64,000 nucleotides of DNA. It comes from Azospirillum brasilense. GTDB taxonomy: Bacteria; Pseudomonadota; Alphaproteobacteria; Azospirillales; Azospirillaceae. Both the position numbers and the translations under genes were made by a program. Below the pieces are notes generated by a model. The model saw nothing but the letters and a program-made list of their open reading frames with translations. It did no database searches and was not told the origin of the DNA. The stretch is taken from assembly GCF_003349955.1 (NCBI RefSeq), contig NZ_QLKQ01000002.1:78000-141999 (forward strand), written 5' to 3'. Of this stretch, positions 51,725 through 60,836 are shown in pieces (the stretch's first letter is position 1; every line of letters starts with the position of its first letter).

Positions 51725-53218
51725 TCAGCCGCCGATGCCGCCCATGCACAAATACTTGATTTCCAAGTAATCCTCGATGCCGTACTTGGAGCCCTCGCGG
51801 CCGATGCCGCTTTCCTTCATGCCGCCGAAGGGGGCGACCTCGGTGGAGATGATGCCCTCGTTGATGCCGACGATGCCGTACTCCAGCGCCTCGGCCACCC
51901 GCCAGACGCGGCCGATGTCGCGGCTGTAGAAGTAGGCGGCCAGACCGAACTCGGTGGCGTTGGCCATGCGCACGGCCTCCTCCTCCGTTTCGAAGCGGAA
52001 CAGCGGGGCGACCGGGCCGAAGGTCTCCTCACGCGCCACCTTCATCGCCGGGGTGACGTCGGCGAGGATGGTCGGCTCGAAGAAGCTGCCGCCCAGCGCG
52101 TGCCGCTTGCCGCCCAGCACCACGCGGGCGCCCTTCTCCGTGGCGTCGCGGATGTGGTCCTCGACCTTCTCCACCGCCGCCATGTCGATCAGCGGCCCCT
52201 GCTGCGCCCCTTCCGTGGTCAGGCCGGGGCCGACCTTCAGCGCCTTCACCGCCTCGGCCAGCTTGGCCGCGAAGGCGTCGTAGACCCCGGACTGCACCAG
52301 CAGCCGGTTGGCGCAGACGCAGGTCTGGCCGGTGTTGCGGTACTTGGACGCGATGGCGCCCTTCACCGCCTCGTCGAGGTCGGCGTCGTTGAAGACCAGG
52401 AACGGCGCGTTGCCGCCCAGCTCCAGCGACACCTTCTTCACCGTGCCGGCGCATTGGGCCATCAGCTCCTTGCCAATCTCGGTGGAGCCGGTGAAGGTCA
52501 GCTTGCGCACCGTCGGGTTGCCGGTCATTTCACCGCCGATGGCGCGGGCCGAGCCGGTGACGACGGCGAGGATGCCCGCCGGGATGCCCGCCCGCTCCGC
52601 CAGCACCGCCATGGCGAGCGCGGTCAGCGGGGTGGCGGTCGCCGGTTTGATGACCATCGGGCAGCCGGCGGCCAGCGCAGGGCCGGCCTTGCGGGTGATC
52701 ATCGCCGCCGGGAAGTTCCACGGCGTGATGGCGGCGGTGACGCCGATCGGCTCCTTGGTCACGACGATTCGGCGGCCCGGCAGATGCTGCGGGATGGTGT
52801 CGCCGTAGACGCGCTTGCCCTCCTCGGCGAACCATTCAATGAAGGACGCGGCGTAGGCCACCTCGCCCCGCGCCTCGGCGAGCGGCTTGCCCTGCTCCGC
52901 CGTCATGATGCGGGCGAGATCCTCCTGGTTCGCCATCATCAGGTCGAACCAGGTCCGCAGGACCTTCGCGCGTTCCTTCGCGGTCAGGGCGCGCCAGGCC
53001 GGCCAGGCGCGCTCGGCGGCGTCGATGGCCCGGCGCGTCTCGTCGGCGCCCATCATCGGCACGCTGCCCAGGACGCTGCCGTCGGCGGGGTTGGTCACCT
53101 CCACGGTCTTGCCGCTGTCGGCGTCGATCCACCGGCCATCGACGAAGCCCTGGAAGCGCAGCAGCTCGGCGTCCTTCAGCCCGAGACGGCGGGCGGTGTC
53201 CACGGAATCATACGGCAT
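51725..53218 (-). CDS. gabD: NAD(P)-dependent succinate-semialdehyde dehydrogenase
   Basis: Oxidises succinate semialdehyde to succinate in the GABA route; other aldehydes are possible. The 497-residue aldehyde dehydrogenase has the cofactor segment PWNFPAAMITRKAGPALAAGC, Glu in LELGGNAPF and catalytic Cys in NTGQTCVCANR. The ITPWNFP/GSTEIGKEL signatures fit the SSADH group. AAGGAAGG precedes ATG 53218. No GABA transaminase is adjacent, so the assignment rests on sequence alone. Confidence 0.92.
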   Translation of the reverse strand: MPYDSVDTARRLGLKDAELLRFQGFVDGRWIDADSGKTVEVTNPADGSVLGSVPMMGADETRRAIDAAERAWPAWRALTAKERAKVLRTWFDLMMANQEDLARIMTAEQGKPLAEARGEVAYAASFIEWFAEEGKRVYGDTIPQHLPGRRIVVTKEPIGVTAAITPWNFPAAMITRKAGPALAAGCPMVIKPATATPLTALAMAVLAERAGIPAGILAVVTGSARAIGGEMTGNPTVRKLTFTGSTEIGKELMAQCAGTVKKVSLELGGNAPFLVFNDADLDEAVKGAIASKYRNTGQTCVCANRLLVQSGVYDAFAAKLAEAVKALKVGPGLTTEGAQQGPLIDMAAVEKVEDHIRDATEKGARVVLGGKRHALGGSFFEPTILADVTPAMKVAREETFGPVAPLFRFETEEEAVRMANATEFGLAAYFYSRDIGRVWRVAEALEYGIVGINEGIISTEVAPFGGMKESGIGREGSKYGIEDYLEIKYLCMGGIGG

Positions 53219-53346
53219 GGTGCCTTCCTTCCCTTGGTTCTTGCGCGCAACAGCGCGGTCGCCAGAGAGTATAGGACACCACGCCCCCTCTGCGATCCTT
53301 CGCGTGACGGGGGCAGACGTGCGGACCGGGGATGGAACGCCGGCGT

Positions 53347-54237
53347 TTACGCCGGAAGGACCGGCACGTTGTCGATCAGGCGCGCCTTGCCCATCCAGGC
53401 GGCGGCCAGCAAACGCGCCGGACGCTCCGCACGGATCACCGGCTCCAATGTGTCGGCATCGCGCAGCTCGACATAGTCGATGGAGCCGAAACCGGCGGCG
53501 GTGATGCGCGCCCGCACCGCCTCCAGGACCGCGGTGGCCTCCGCCCCACCGGCCAGCGCCGTGGCGGCGTCGCGAAGCGCGCGGTTCAACTCCGGCGCGC
53601 GGGCGCGCTCGTCGGCGGACAGGTAGGCGTTGCGCGAGGACATGGCCAGCCCGTCGGCCTCCCGCACCGTCGGCAGCCCCTCCACCCGCACCGGGATGTC
53701 GAGGTCGCGGGCGAAGCGGCGGATGACCATGAGCTGCTGGTAATCCTTCTCCCCGAACACCGCCACGTCGGGCTGGGCCTGGAGGAACAGCTTGGTCACG
53801 ACCAGGGCGACGCCGCCGAACATCTGGGGCCGGAAAATGCCGCACAGCCCCTCCGCCGGGCCGCCGACCGAAATGGCCGTGGCGAAGCCCTCCGGATACA
53901 TGGCGCGCACCGTGGGAGCGTAGAGCAGATGGCAGCCCGCCGAGACAAGCTTCCGCGAATCCCCGGCCTCGTCGCGCGGGTAGCGGTCGAAGTCCTCGTG
54001 CGGGGCGAACTGGGTCGGGTTGACGAAGACGCTGGCGACCACCCGGTCGGCCAGTTCCCGCGCGCGGCGCACCAGGGCGAGATGGCCGTCGTGCAGGGCG
54101 CCCATGGTCGGCACCAGGGCCACCGTCTTGCCGTCGCGGTGCCAGGCGGACACCTGGGCGCGGAGATCGTCCACGCTGCGGACGACCGGCAGGGGCTGTT
54201 CCGACTCCGGCGGGCGGGCAGCGGCGAGGGAGGTCAT
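53347..54237 (-). CDS. panC: Pantothenate synthetase
   Basis: Joins pantoate and beta-alanine using ATP, the last step of vitamin B5 synthesis. The 296-residue protein has the HxGH-type PTMGALHDGHLALV, VFVNPTQF, the pantoate site FGEKDYQQLMVIRRF and the KMSKS-like AMSSRNAYL. A proline-rich leader of about 15 residues precedes the fold. panB is not adjacent. The unit is upstream of gabD on the same strand, separated by about 130 bases. Confidence 0.97.
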   Translation of the reverse strand: MTSLAAARPPESEQPLPVVRSVDDLRAQVSAWHRDGKTVALVPTMGALHDGHLALVRRARELADRVVASVFVNPTQFAPHEDFDRYPRDEAGDSRKLVSAGCHLLYAPTVRAMYPEGFATAISVGGPAEGLCGIFRPQMFGGVALVVTKLFLQAQPDVAVFGEKDYQQLMVIRRFARDLDIPVRVEGLPTVREADGLAMSSRNAYLSADERARAPELNRALRDAATALAGGAEATAVLEAVRARITAAGFGSIDYVELRDADTLEPVIRAERPARLLAAAWMGKARLIDNVPVLPA

Positions 54238-54387
54238 GGCGGGTGCTCCACAGGCGTCATAAACGGCGCTGGGATAAACCGCCGGATCGGCGCTGTCCAG
54301 TCATGGAATTAACCGGACGAGCCGGAATTTGAAATTTTTCCATCCTGCGGGCGGGTCGGACCGCCGGTCTCCCGCCCGCGGACTCGG

Positions 54388-54552
54388 TCAACGCATCAGC
54401 GTGACGACGACCAGATAGGTCAGGTTTACCCAGGCGCCGAGCGTGGCCAGGAGGACCAGGGTGGCCGGAGACAGGACCACCGAACCGAGGATCACGACGA
54501 GCGCCACGACCAGCAGGCCGAGGGCGAGAAGGGTCACGCGCGTATCTTCCAT
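54388..54552 (-). CDS. Small two-helix membrane protein, 54 aa
   Basis: A 54-residue, strongly hydrophobic product (TLLALGLLVVALVVILGSVVL and ATLVLLATLGAWVNLTYLVVV) with short polar ends, expected to cross the membrane twice. A GGAAG lies about seven bases before ATG 54552. It lies between panC and the tRNA-Val genes. No family is known to me and it could be a spurious frame, but the ribosome site and clean membrane pattern support it. Confidence 0.5.
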   Translation of the reverse strand: MEDTRVTLLALGLLVVALVVILGSVVLSPATLVLLATLGAWVNLTYLVVVTLMR

Positions 54553-54784
54553 GTCACTGCTTCCAGATGATTGAGCAAATCGGATGCTGGAAGCGATAGA
54601 CGAAAACCCCACAGGCTGTAGCTGATCTGAATCAACTGCGGCGGCATTCGTCTTAAAAAGGCACACGCGATTAAGCAGGGATTTTTTGTGGCATTCACGC
54701 CGTGAAACATGGCCACGCAACCGAGTCGACGGCTCGTTACTGGCGAATTCCAGCGATGCTTTGGAGAGGAGGCGGTGTTTGGGA

Positions 54785-54859
54785 TGGTGGGCGCAGTAGG
54801 GATTGAACCTACGACCCCACCCGTGTGAAGGGTGTGCTCTCCCGCTGAGCTATGCGCCC
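54785..54859 (-). tRNA. tRNA-Val (anticodon CAC), copy 1
   Basis: Complete cloverleaf on the minus strand with a 7-bp acceptor stem (GGGCGCA/TGCGCCC), anticodon loop TTCACAC (anticodon CAC), T-arm GTTCAATCC and encoded CCA end. It reads valine codon GUG, the second-ranked choice in a GC-rich genome. Confidence 0.97.
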
Positions 54860-54990
54860 ATCCCAAAGAAACAACCGCTGACGCACCACGGAGACGACAA
54901 AGCGAGGCCCGACGGACCCCGATCTTGACCGGCCCTATGGTGGAGGGGATGGTACCATCCGCAAAGCCCAGGAACCACCGGACTTTGGGA

Positions 54991-55065
54991 TGGTGGGCGC
55001 AGTAGGGATTGAACCTACGACCCCACCCGTGTGAAGGGTGTGCTCTCCCGCTGAGCTATGCGCCC
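54991..55065 (-). tRNA. tRNA-Val (anticodon CAC), copy 2
   Basis: Identical in sequence to the copy at 54785-54859 and about 130 bases away on the same strand. It also carries an encoded CCA. Confidence 0.97.
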
Positions 55066-55223
55066 ATCCCAGTAAAACCGCGTCGGCATCAGGCTCGTTT
55101 CGCTGTCGCGTCGTTGCCACCGCTGCGGTGAGGCGGGTTTCTAAAGGCCCCGCCCCCTCCTGTCAAGCACCTGTTTCACACCAATATCAAAGAAACCCTC
55201 CCCCCAGGAGCCCCGATAAGCCA

Positions 55224-56096
55224 ATGGACATGACACGCCGGACCGCACCTCCCGCCAGACTTCCCTCTGCCGCCATCGCGGCCGGACTGTGCGCGGCGCT
55301 CGCCGGCCTGTTCCCACTGCCCGCCCAGGCGCAGCGCTGGCAGTTGGATTACCGTGTCCATGTCGGCGGCGTGGCCGTGCTCGACGCGCGGGCGGAGCTG
55401 ACCCTGACCGAGGGCCGCTACAGCGTCCAGGTCAACGCCGCGACGGACGGCTTTCTGGGGCGCCTGTTTCCCTGGGAAACCCAATCGCTCAGCGTCGGCA
55501 CGGTCACCCCGGACGGAGTCGCCCCGATCCGCCACACCCAGTCCGGCGTCCTGCGCGGTTCCCCCCGGACCGTCACCTTGGATTTCGCCCCGGACGGCAG
55601 CGTCCGCACACAGGTCTCCCCGCCCCCGGAAGAGGAGGACCGCGACCCTGTTCCCGACACGCTCAGCCGAGAAACCCGCGATCCGCTGAGCGGCGTCCTG
55701 GACATGCTGATGGCGGGGCTGCACGGCGGGGGATGCCAGCGCACGGTGCCCGTTTACGACGGGCGCCGCCGCTACGACATGATCTTTACGGACCGGGGAA
55801 TGACCATGATCGGGGCCTCGCGCCATTCGGTCTTCGCCGGCGCGGCGCGGCAATGCCGGGTGTCCCACAAGCCGATCGCCGGTTACGAGCGCACGCCGCG
55901 CCAAGCCTTCTGGCAGCGCGGCGGCGGCGGTCGGGAGGAGAGACCGCCTGTCGATCTGTGGATCGCTCCGGTGGAGGGGTCCGGCCCGCCCCTGCCCGTC
56001 CGGCTGGAGACCGACAGCGGATTCGGCGGCGTGGTCATCCACCTCACCGCCGCCCGCAAGACCGACCAGACGGCGGAGCGTCCCGCCCCGCCCTGA
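55224..56096 (+). CDS. DUF3108 domain-containing exported protein
   Basis: A 290-residue protein with a signal peptide (AAIAAGLCAALAGLFPLPAQA) and a beta-rich DUF3108 domain (WQLDYRVHVGGVAVLDARAELTL... LFPWETQSLSVG). Members are periplasmic or outer-membrane-associated and of unknown function. The mature part has a C-terminal proline/charged tail. It begins downstream of the tRNA genes on the opposite strand and converges with the 92-aa gene. ATG 55224 and ATG 55230 are both possible starts. Confidence 0.85.
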   Translation: MDMTRRTAPPARLPSAAIAAGLCAALAGLFPLPAQAQRWQLDYRVHVGGVAVLDARAELTLTEGRYSVQVNAATDGFLGRLFPWETQSLSVGTVTPDGVAPIRHTQSGVLRGSPRTVTLDFAPDGSVRTQVSPPPEEEDRDPVPDTLSRETRDPLSGVLDMLMAGLHGGGCQRTVPVYDGRRRYDMIFTDRGMTMIGASRHSVFAGAARQCRVSHKPIAGYERTPRQAFWQRGGGGREERPPVDLWIAPVEGSGPPLPVRLETDSGFGGVVIHLTAARKTDQTAERPAPP

Positions 56097-56100
56097 CGGG

Positions 56101-56379
56101 TCAGGCGCGTCCGACGCCGCCGCTGCCGGCGGTGGGGTGGTAGAGCAGGTCGGCCATCGGCCGCTCGGCCAGCGCCTGCTCGCACAAGCGGTTGAACTCG
56201 GCCATCTTGCGCTGGAGGTCGCTGTGGTGGGCCATCATCCGGTCGAAGTCGGCGGTGGCCGAGTCGATCTGGCTGTTGGCCGGAGTAAAGTTGGCGGTGT
56301 GGCCTTCGATGGACAGAGCGTCGGCGGAGAGGGTGTCGCCGGTCTGGGTCTTACCGGGGAAGGCAAGGATCTGGGCCAT
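56101..56379 (-). CDS. Hypothetical protein, 92 aa
   Basis: A small soluble-looking protein: N-terminal ILAFPGK, a Ser/Thr-rich stretch, then a long amphipathic helix (SATADFDRMMAHHSDLQRKM and following) and a Gly-rich tail. The ATG at 56379 follows GGAGACACCCG. A perfect TTAA-N7-TTAA site lies 70-84 bases upstream, so it is a candidate CtrA target. No family recognised. Confidence 0.7.
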   Translation of the reverse strand: MAQILAFPGKTQTGDTLSADALSIEGHTANFTPANSQIDSATADFDRMMAHHSDLQRKMAEFNRLCEQALAERPMADLLYHPTAGSGGVGRA

Positions 56380-56448
56380 CGGGTGTCTCCTTCGCTCACC
56401 ACCATTCGATGCACCCATCCAACTACATTTACCTTTCGTTAGCCACCG

Positions 56449-56463
56449 TTAATCTCTCGTTAA
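56449..56463. promoter_or_regulatory. CtrA-like box TTAA-N7-TTAA
   Basis: Exact match to the consensus of the alphaproteobacterial cell-cycle regulator CtrA, 70-84 bases upstream of the start of the minus-strand 92-aa gene. Confidence 0.6.
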
Positions 56464-56524
56464 CCATGACAAGAAGGAGACCTACAGCAAAGCCCTCGCT
56501 GCGCCCGGCGACGCGGCCCGTCCC

Positions 56525-57205
56525 TCAGGCGCCCAGGCGCCGCAGGGCGTCCGGCAGGTCGGCGATGCGGTCGAGCAGGATATCGGCGCCCAGTTCCCGC
56601 ACCGGCATGCGGGGATAACCGTAGGTCATCGCCACCACCGGCACGCCGGCGGCGCGGGCAGCCGCCACGTCGTTGCGGTTGTCGCCCACCATCGCGGCGC
56701 TGCCGCCGCCCAGCGCCTCGACCACCCAGGACAGATGGCGCCCGTCCGGCTTCTTCACCGGCAGCGTGTCGCCGCCGGCCAGCGCGGAGAACAAGGGCGA
56801 CAAACCCAGCCGGCCCATCAGTTTGCGGGTGATCCGCTCCGGCTTGTTGGTGCACAGCCCCAGCCTGATGCCACTGTCCGCCAGCACCGCCAGGGTTTCC
56901 GGGACGCCGGGATAGAGCACCGGAGGTTCGTCGTCCTGGAAATAGGCGTCCAGGTAATCGGCCAGGACCGTCTTCAGAGCATCCTCGCCCAGGGCGTCGC
57001 CGGTCGCCTCGAAAGCCTGCCGGACGAGGGCGGCCGAACCGTCGCCCACCATGCCGCGCACCTGTTTCTCGCTGACGGCGGGCCGGTCGAAGCGGGACAG
57101 GGTGCGATTGAGGACGCGGGTCATGTCCCGCGCGCTGTCGATCAGCGTGCCGTCCAGGTCGAAGACGACCGCGGAGAAGGGAATGGCGGCGGGCGCGGCA
57201 GACAT
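56525..57205 (-). CDS. gph: Phosphoglycolate phosphatase (HAD superfamily)
   Basis: Dephosphorylates 2-phosphoglycolate from DNA-repair or photorespiratory reactions. The 226-residue protein has the HAD motifs DLDGT (nucleophile D16, general acid D18), LCTNKP with a conserved Thr, a Lys in VKKPDG, and MVGDNRND for metal binding. The cap domain carries the family's PAVSEKQVRGMVGDGSAALVRQAFEA. ATG 57205 is chosen over ATG 57220. Divergent from glmU. Confidence 0.93.
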   Translation of the reverse strand: MSAAPAAIPFSAVVFDLDGTLIDSARDMTRVLNRTLSRFDRPAVSEKQVRGMVGDGSAALVRQAFEATGDALGEDALKTVLADYLDAYFQDDEPPVLYPGVPETLAVLADSGIRLGLCTNKPERITRKLMGRLGLSPLFSALAGGDTLPVKKPDGRHLSWVVEALGGGSAAMVGDNRNDVAAARAAGVPVVAMTYGYPRMPVRELGADILLDRIADLPDALRRLGA

Positions 57206-57511
57206 CGGCAGAAGTCCCATGGTCAGTCGAAGACGAGCGGATACCCCTTTCGATAGCACGACCTTCCCCCGGCGGCGAGCCCCTGTTCCCGCGACCCACC
57301 CCCAGCATAGGCCCATCGGCGCCGACGGCGCGGGGTGCGTACACCCTCGGGCCGCGATTCGTGTATGTCAGATTGACACAAAAGTTGACTTGGGGTCCCG
57401 GCGCCGGATGTGGCACTCAATGCTTGAGGACACAACTTTTGCCCGGATATTGATGCGCACGCTTTTCCGCCCGTCCGCCATAACCCACACCCAATACTGC
57501 AGGGATATCCG
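57206..57511. other. 306-base divergent promoter region of gph and glmU
   Basis: No gene is seen. A TTGACA at 57373-57378 and a TTGACT at 57385-57390 lie toward glmU, but no matching -10 element stands at standard spacing, so no promoter is called. Confidence 0.45.
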
Positions 57512-58867
57512 ATGACTCAGCACCGCCCGCTCGCCTGCGTCATTCTCGCCGCCGGCAAAGGCACCCGCATGAAGTCGGACCTGCCGAAGGTCCTGCACCG
57601 CGTCGCCGGCCAGCCGATGGTCGGCCATGTGCTGTCCGCGGTGAGGGCGCTCGACCCCGACCATGTGGTCGTGGTGGTCGGCCCCGGAATGGACAATGTG
57701 GCCGACGCCGTGGCCCCCTACCCCACCGCCGTCCAGCATGAGCAGCGCGGCACCGCCGACGCCGTGCGCGCCGCCTTCGGCCTGCTGGAGGGGTTCGACG
57801 GCGACGTGGTTGTGCTCTACGGCGACACGCCGCTGGTCACGCCGGACACGCTGCGCGCCATGGTCGCCGCGCGGCGCCAGCCGAACGACCCGGCGGTCGT
57901 CGTGCTGGGCATGCGCCCCGACGATCCCGGCGCCTACGGCCGTCTGATCCTGAACGCCCGCAACGGTCTGGAGAAGATCGTCGAGTATCTCGACGCCTCG
58001 GAGGAGGAGCGGCAGGTCACCCTGTGCAACGCCGGGCTGATGGCCTTCGACGGCGCGCGGATGTTCGACCTCATCAACCGCATCGGCAACAGCAACGCCA
58101 AGAGCGAATACTACCTCACCGACGTGGTGCAGATCGCCCGCAGCAACGGCATGGCCTGCGCGGTGGTCGAGGCGGCCCCGGCGGAGGTCGTCGGCGTCAA
58201 CTCCCGCGCCGAGCTGTCGGAGGTGGAGAAGCTGATCCAGCGCCGCCTGCGCAAGGCCGCCATGGACAACGGCGCCACCCTGACCGACCCGGACAGCGTC
58301 ACCTTCTGCGTGGACACCCGCCTCGGCCGCGACGTGATCGTCGGCCCGCACGTGGTGTTCGGCCCCGGCGTGGTCGTCGCCGACCGGGTCGAGATCAAGG
58401 CCTTCAGCCATCTGGAGCAGGTGCGGGTGGACAGCGGCGCCCAGATCGGCCCCTACGCCCGCCTGCGCCCGGGGGCGGAGATCGGCCCGGACGCCCACAT
58501 CGGCAACTTCGTCGAGATCAAGAACGCGAAGATCGAGGCCGGCGCCAAGGTCAACCACCTGACCTACATCGGCGACGCGCGGGTGGGGGCGAAGGCCAAC
58601 ATCGGCGCCGGAACGATCACCTGCAATTACGACGGCTACGCCAAGAGCCACACCGACATCGGCGCCGGGGCCTTCATCGGCTCCAACACCGCGCTGGTGG
58701 CTCCGGTCAGGGTGGGCGACGGCGCGATCGTCGGAGCGGGCAGCGTGGTCACCACCGACGTGGAAGGCGACGCGCTGGTCGTGGCGCGCGGGCGCCAGCA
58801 GGCTTACACCGGCTGGGCCAAGCGTTTCCGCGAACGGAAGCAAAACGAGAAAGCGAAAAAGGCGTAA
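57512..58867 (+). CDS. glmU: Bifunctional GlcN-1-P acetyltransferase/GlcNAc-1-P uridyltransferase
   Basis: Makes UDP-GlcNAc for peptidoglycan and lipopolysaccharide. The 451-residue protein has the uridyltransferase motif ILAAGKGTRMKSDLPKVLH, a DTPLV metal-binding Asp, and a left-handed beta-helix of hexapeptide repeats (IGPYARLRPGAEIGPDAHIGNFVEIKNAKIEAGAKVNHLTYIGDA) with GAGTITCNYDG. It is the first gene of a glmU-glmS pair; the gap of 57 bases suggests one transcript. Confidence 0.97.
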   Translation: MTQHRPLACVILAAGKGTRMKSDLPKVLHRVAGQPMVGHVLSAVRALDPDHVVVVVGPGMDNVADAVAPYPTAVQHEQRGTADAVRAAFGLLEGFDGDVVVLYGDTPLVTPDTLRAMVAARRQPNDPAVVVLGMRPDDPGAYGRLILNARNGLEKIVEYLDASEEERQVTLCNAGLMAFDGARMFDLINRIGNSNAKSEYYLTDVVQIARSNGMACAVVEAAPAEVVGVNSRAELSEVEKLIQRRLRKAAMDNGATLTDPDSVTFCVDTRLGRDVIVGPHVVFGPGVVVADRVEIKAFSHLEQVRVDSGAQIGPYARLRPGAEIGPDAHIGNFVEIKNAKIEAGAKVNHLTYIGDARVGAKANIGAGTITCNYDGYAKSHTDIGAGAFIGSNTALVAPVRVGDGAIVGAGSVVTTDVEGDALVVARGRQQAYTGWAKRFRERKQNEKAKKA

Positions 58868-58924
58868 GATTGCCCCGGTTGACCGTTCACCCGGCCCCGG
58901 CCATCATTCAGGAGTTGCAGGTTC

Positions 58925-60751
58925 ATGTGTGGCATCATCGGCATCATCGGCACGCATGACGCGGCCCCCCGTCTCGTCGAGGGTCTCCGCCGCCTCGAAT
59001 ACCGTGGTTACGACAGCGCCGGCGTCGCCACGCTGGTCAAGGGCGGCATCGAGCGCCGCCGCGCCGAGGGCAAGCTCATCAACCTCGACGCCAAGCTGCG
59101 CGAGGCGCCGCTGCCGGGTGTGATCGGCATCGGCCACACCCGCTGGGCCACGCACGGCGGCCCGACCGAGAACAACGCCCACCCGCACGCCACCCACCGC
59201 GTGGCCGTGGTGCACAACGGCATCATCGAGAATTACCAGGAGCTGAAGACCGAGCTGATCGAGCACGGCTATGTCTTCGAAAGCGCCACCGACACCGAGG
59301 TGATCGCCCACCTCGTCACCTATTACATGGAGAAGGAAGGGCTGGGCCCGGTCGAGGCCGCCGCCGCCTCCTTCAAGCGCTTCACCGGCGCCTTCTCGCT
59401 GGTGCTGCTGTTCTCCGGCCGGGAGGACATGCTGATCGGCGCCCGCCACGGCACGCCGCTGGCCGTCGGCTACGGCGAGGGGGAGATGTATTTCGCCTCC
59501 GACGCCTTCGCGCTGGCGCCGCTGACCAACCGCATCTGCTATCTGGAGGACGGCGACTGGGTGGAGCTGACCCGCAGCGCCGCCGTGATCCACGACGCCA
59601 CCGACGCGGTGGTGGAGCGTCCGGTGAAGACCACCGCCCTGTCCGGCGCGCTGATCGGCAAGGACGGCTACCGGCACTACATGCTCAAGGAAATCTACGA
59701 GCAGCCGCAGGTCATCGGCGACACGCTGAACGCCTACATCAACCCGGAGACCGGCCGCGTCACCCTGCCGGAGACCAGCTTCGACATCGCCAAGGCGACG
59801 AAGCTGACTATCGTCGCCTGCGGCACCGCCTATTACGCCGGCGTCGTGGCGAAATACTGGTTCGAGACGCTGGCCCGCCTGCCGGTCGAGGTCGACATCG
59901 CCTCGGAGTTCCGCTACCGCGAGGCGCCGATGCCCGAGGGCGGCGTGGCTCTGTTCATCAGCCAGTCCGGCGAGACCCTGGATACGCTGGAGGCGCTGCG
60001 CTACTGCAAGCGCCAGGGCCAGAAGATCCTGTCCATCGTCAACGTGCCGGAAAGCACCATCGCGCGCGAATCCGACGCGGTCCTCTACACCATGGCCGGG
60101 CCGGAGATCGGCGTCGCCTCGACCAAGGCCTTCACGACCCAGCTGACGACGCTGGCCTGTCTGGCGGTCTCGGTCGGCCACGACCGCGGCGTCATCCCGG
60201 CCGAGCGGATGCAGCAGATCGCCCAGGCCCTGCGCGAGGTGCCGGCCCGCGCCGCCGACGTGCTGGCCCACGACGAACGCCTGCACGAGTTGGCGCAGGA
60301 GGTCGCGGAGGCCCGCGACGTTCTTTACCTGGGCCGCGGCGCGATGTACCCGCTGGCTCTGGAAGGCGCGCTGAAACTCAAGGAAATCAGCTACATCCAC
60401 GCCGAAGGTTACGCGGCGGGCGAATTGAAGCACGGCCCCATCGCGCTGATCGACGAGAGCGTGCCGGTGATTGTCCTGGTGCCGTCGGACAACCTGTTCG
60501 AGAAGACCGTGTCCAACGTGCAGGAGGTCTGCGCGCGGTCCGGCAAGGTGCTGCTGATCGCCGACAAGAAGGGCATCGACAAGCTGTCCGACAAGGTCCG
60601 CTGGTCGCTGGAGCTGCCGGCCTGCGACCCGCTGGTCGCCCCGCTGCTCTACGCCATTCCGGTGCAGTTGCTGGCCTATCACGTCGCCGTGCTGAAGGGC
60701 ACCGACGTCGACCAGCCGCGCAACCTCGCCAAGTCGGTCACCGTCGAGTAA
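58925..60751 (+). CDS. glmS: Glutamine--fructose-6-phosphate aminotransferase (isomerizing)
   Basis: Forms glucosamine-6-phosphate, the first step of the amino-sugar pathway. The 608-residue length is standard. The N-terminal nucleophile is Cys2 (MCGIIGIIG), the glutaminase motifs HTRWATHGGPTENNAHPH follow, two SIS domains are seen (SQSGETLDTLEALRYCK) and the sequence ends in DQPRNLAKSVTVE. AGGAG precedes ATG 58925. Coupled in an operon with glmU. No glmS ribozyme-like structure is expected or seen in this 57-base gap. Confidence 0.97.
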   Translation: MCGIIGIIGTHDAAPRLVEGLRRLEYRGYDSAGVATLVKGGIERRRAEGKLINLDAKLREAPLPGVIGIGHTRWATHGGPTENNAHPHATHRVAVVHNGIIENYQELKTELIEHGYVFESATDTEVIAHLVTYYMEKEGLGPVEAAAASFKRFTGAFSLVLLFSGREDMLIGARHGTPLAVGYGEGEMYFASDAFALAPLTNRICYLEDGDWVELTRSAAVIHDATDAVVERPVKTTALSGALIGKDGYRHYMLKEIYEQPQVIGDTLNAYINPETGRVTLPETSFDIAKATKLTIVACGTAYYAGVVAKYWFETLARLPVEVDIASEFRYREAPMPEGGVALFISQSGETLDTLEALRYCKRQGQKILSIVNVPESTIARESDAVLYTMAGPEIGVASTKAFTTQLTTLACLAVSVGHDRGVIPAERMQQIAQALREVPARAADVLAHDERLHELAQEVAEARDVLYLGRGAMYPLALEGALKLKEISYIHAEGYAAGELKHGPIALIDESVPVIVLVPSDNLFEKTVSNVQEVCARSGKVLLIADKKGIDKLSDKVRWSLELPACDPLVAPLLYAIPVQLLAYHVAVLKGTDVDQPRNLAKSVTVE

Positions 60752-60782
60752 GGCGGTCCGGTCGAGGACAATCCGGCCAAAG

Positions 60783-60816
60783 AAAAAGCCCCCGTCCGAC
60801 CGGCGGGGGCTTTTTC
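60783..60816. terminator. Intrinsic terminator between glmS and the DUF882 gene
   Basis: AAAAAGCCCCCG pairs with CGGGGGCTTTTT around a short loop. The A-run and T-run make it bidirectional for these convergent genes. Confidence 0.93.
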
Positions 60817-60836
60817 GTTTTCTCCCGGGAGGCCGG

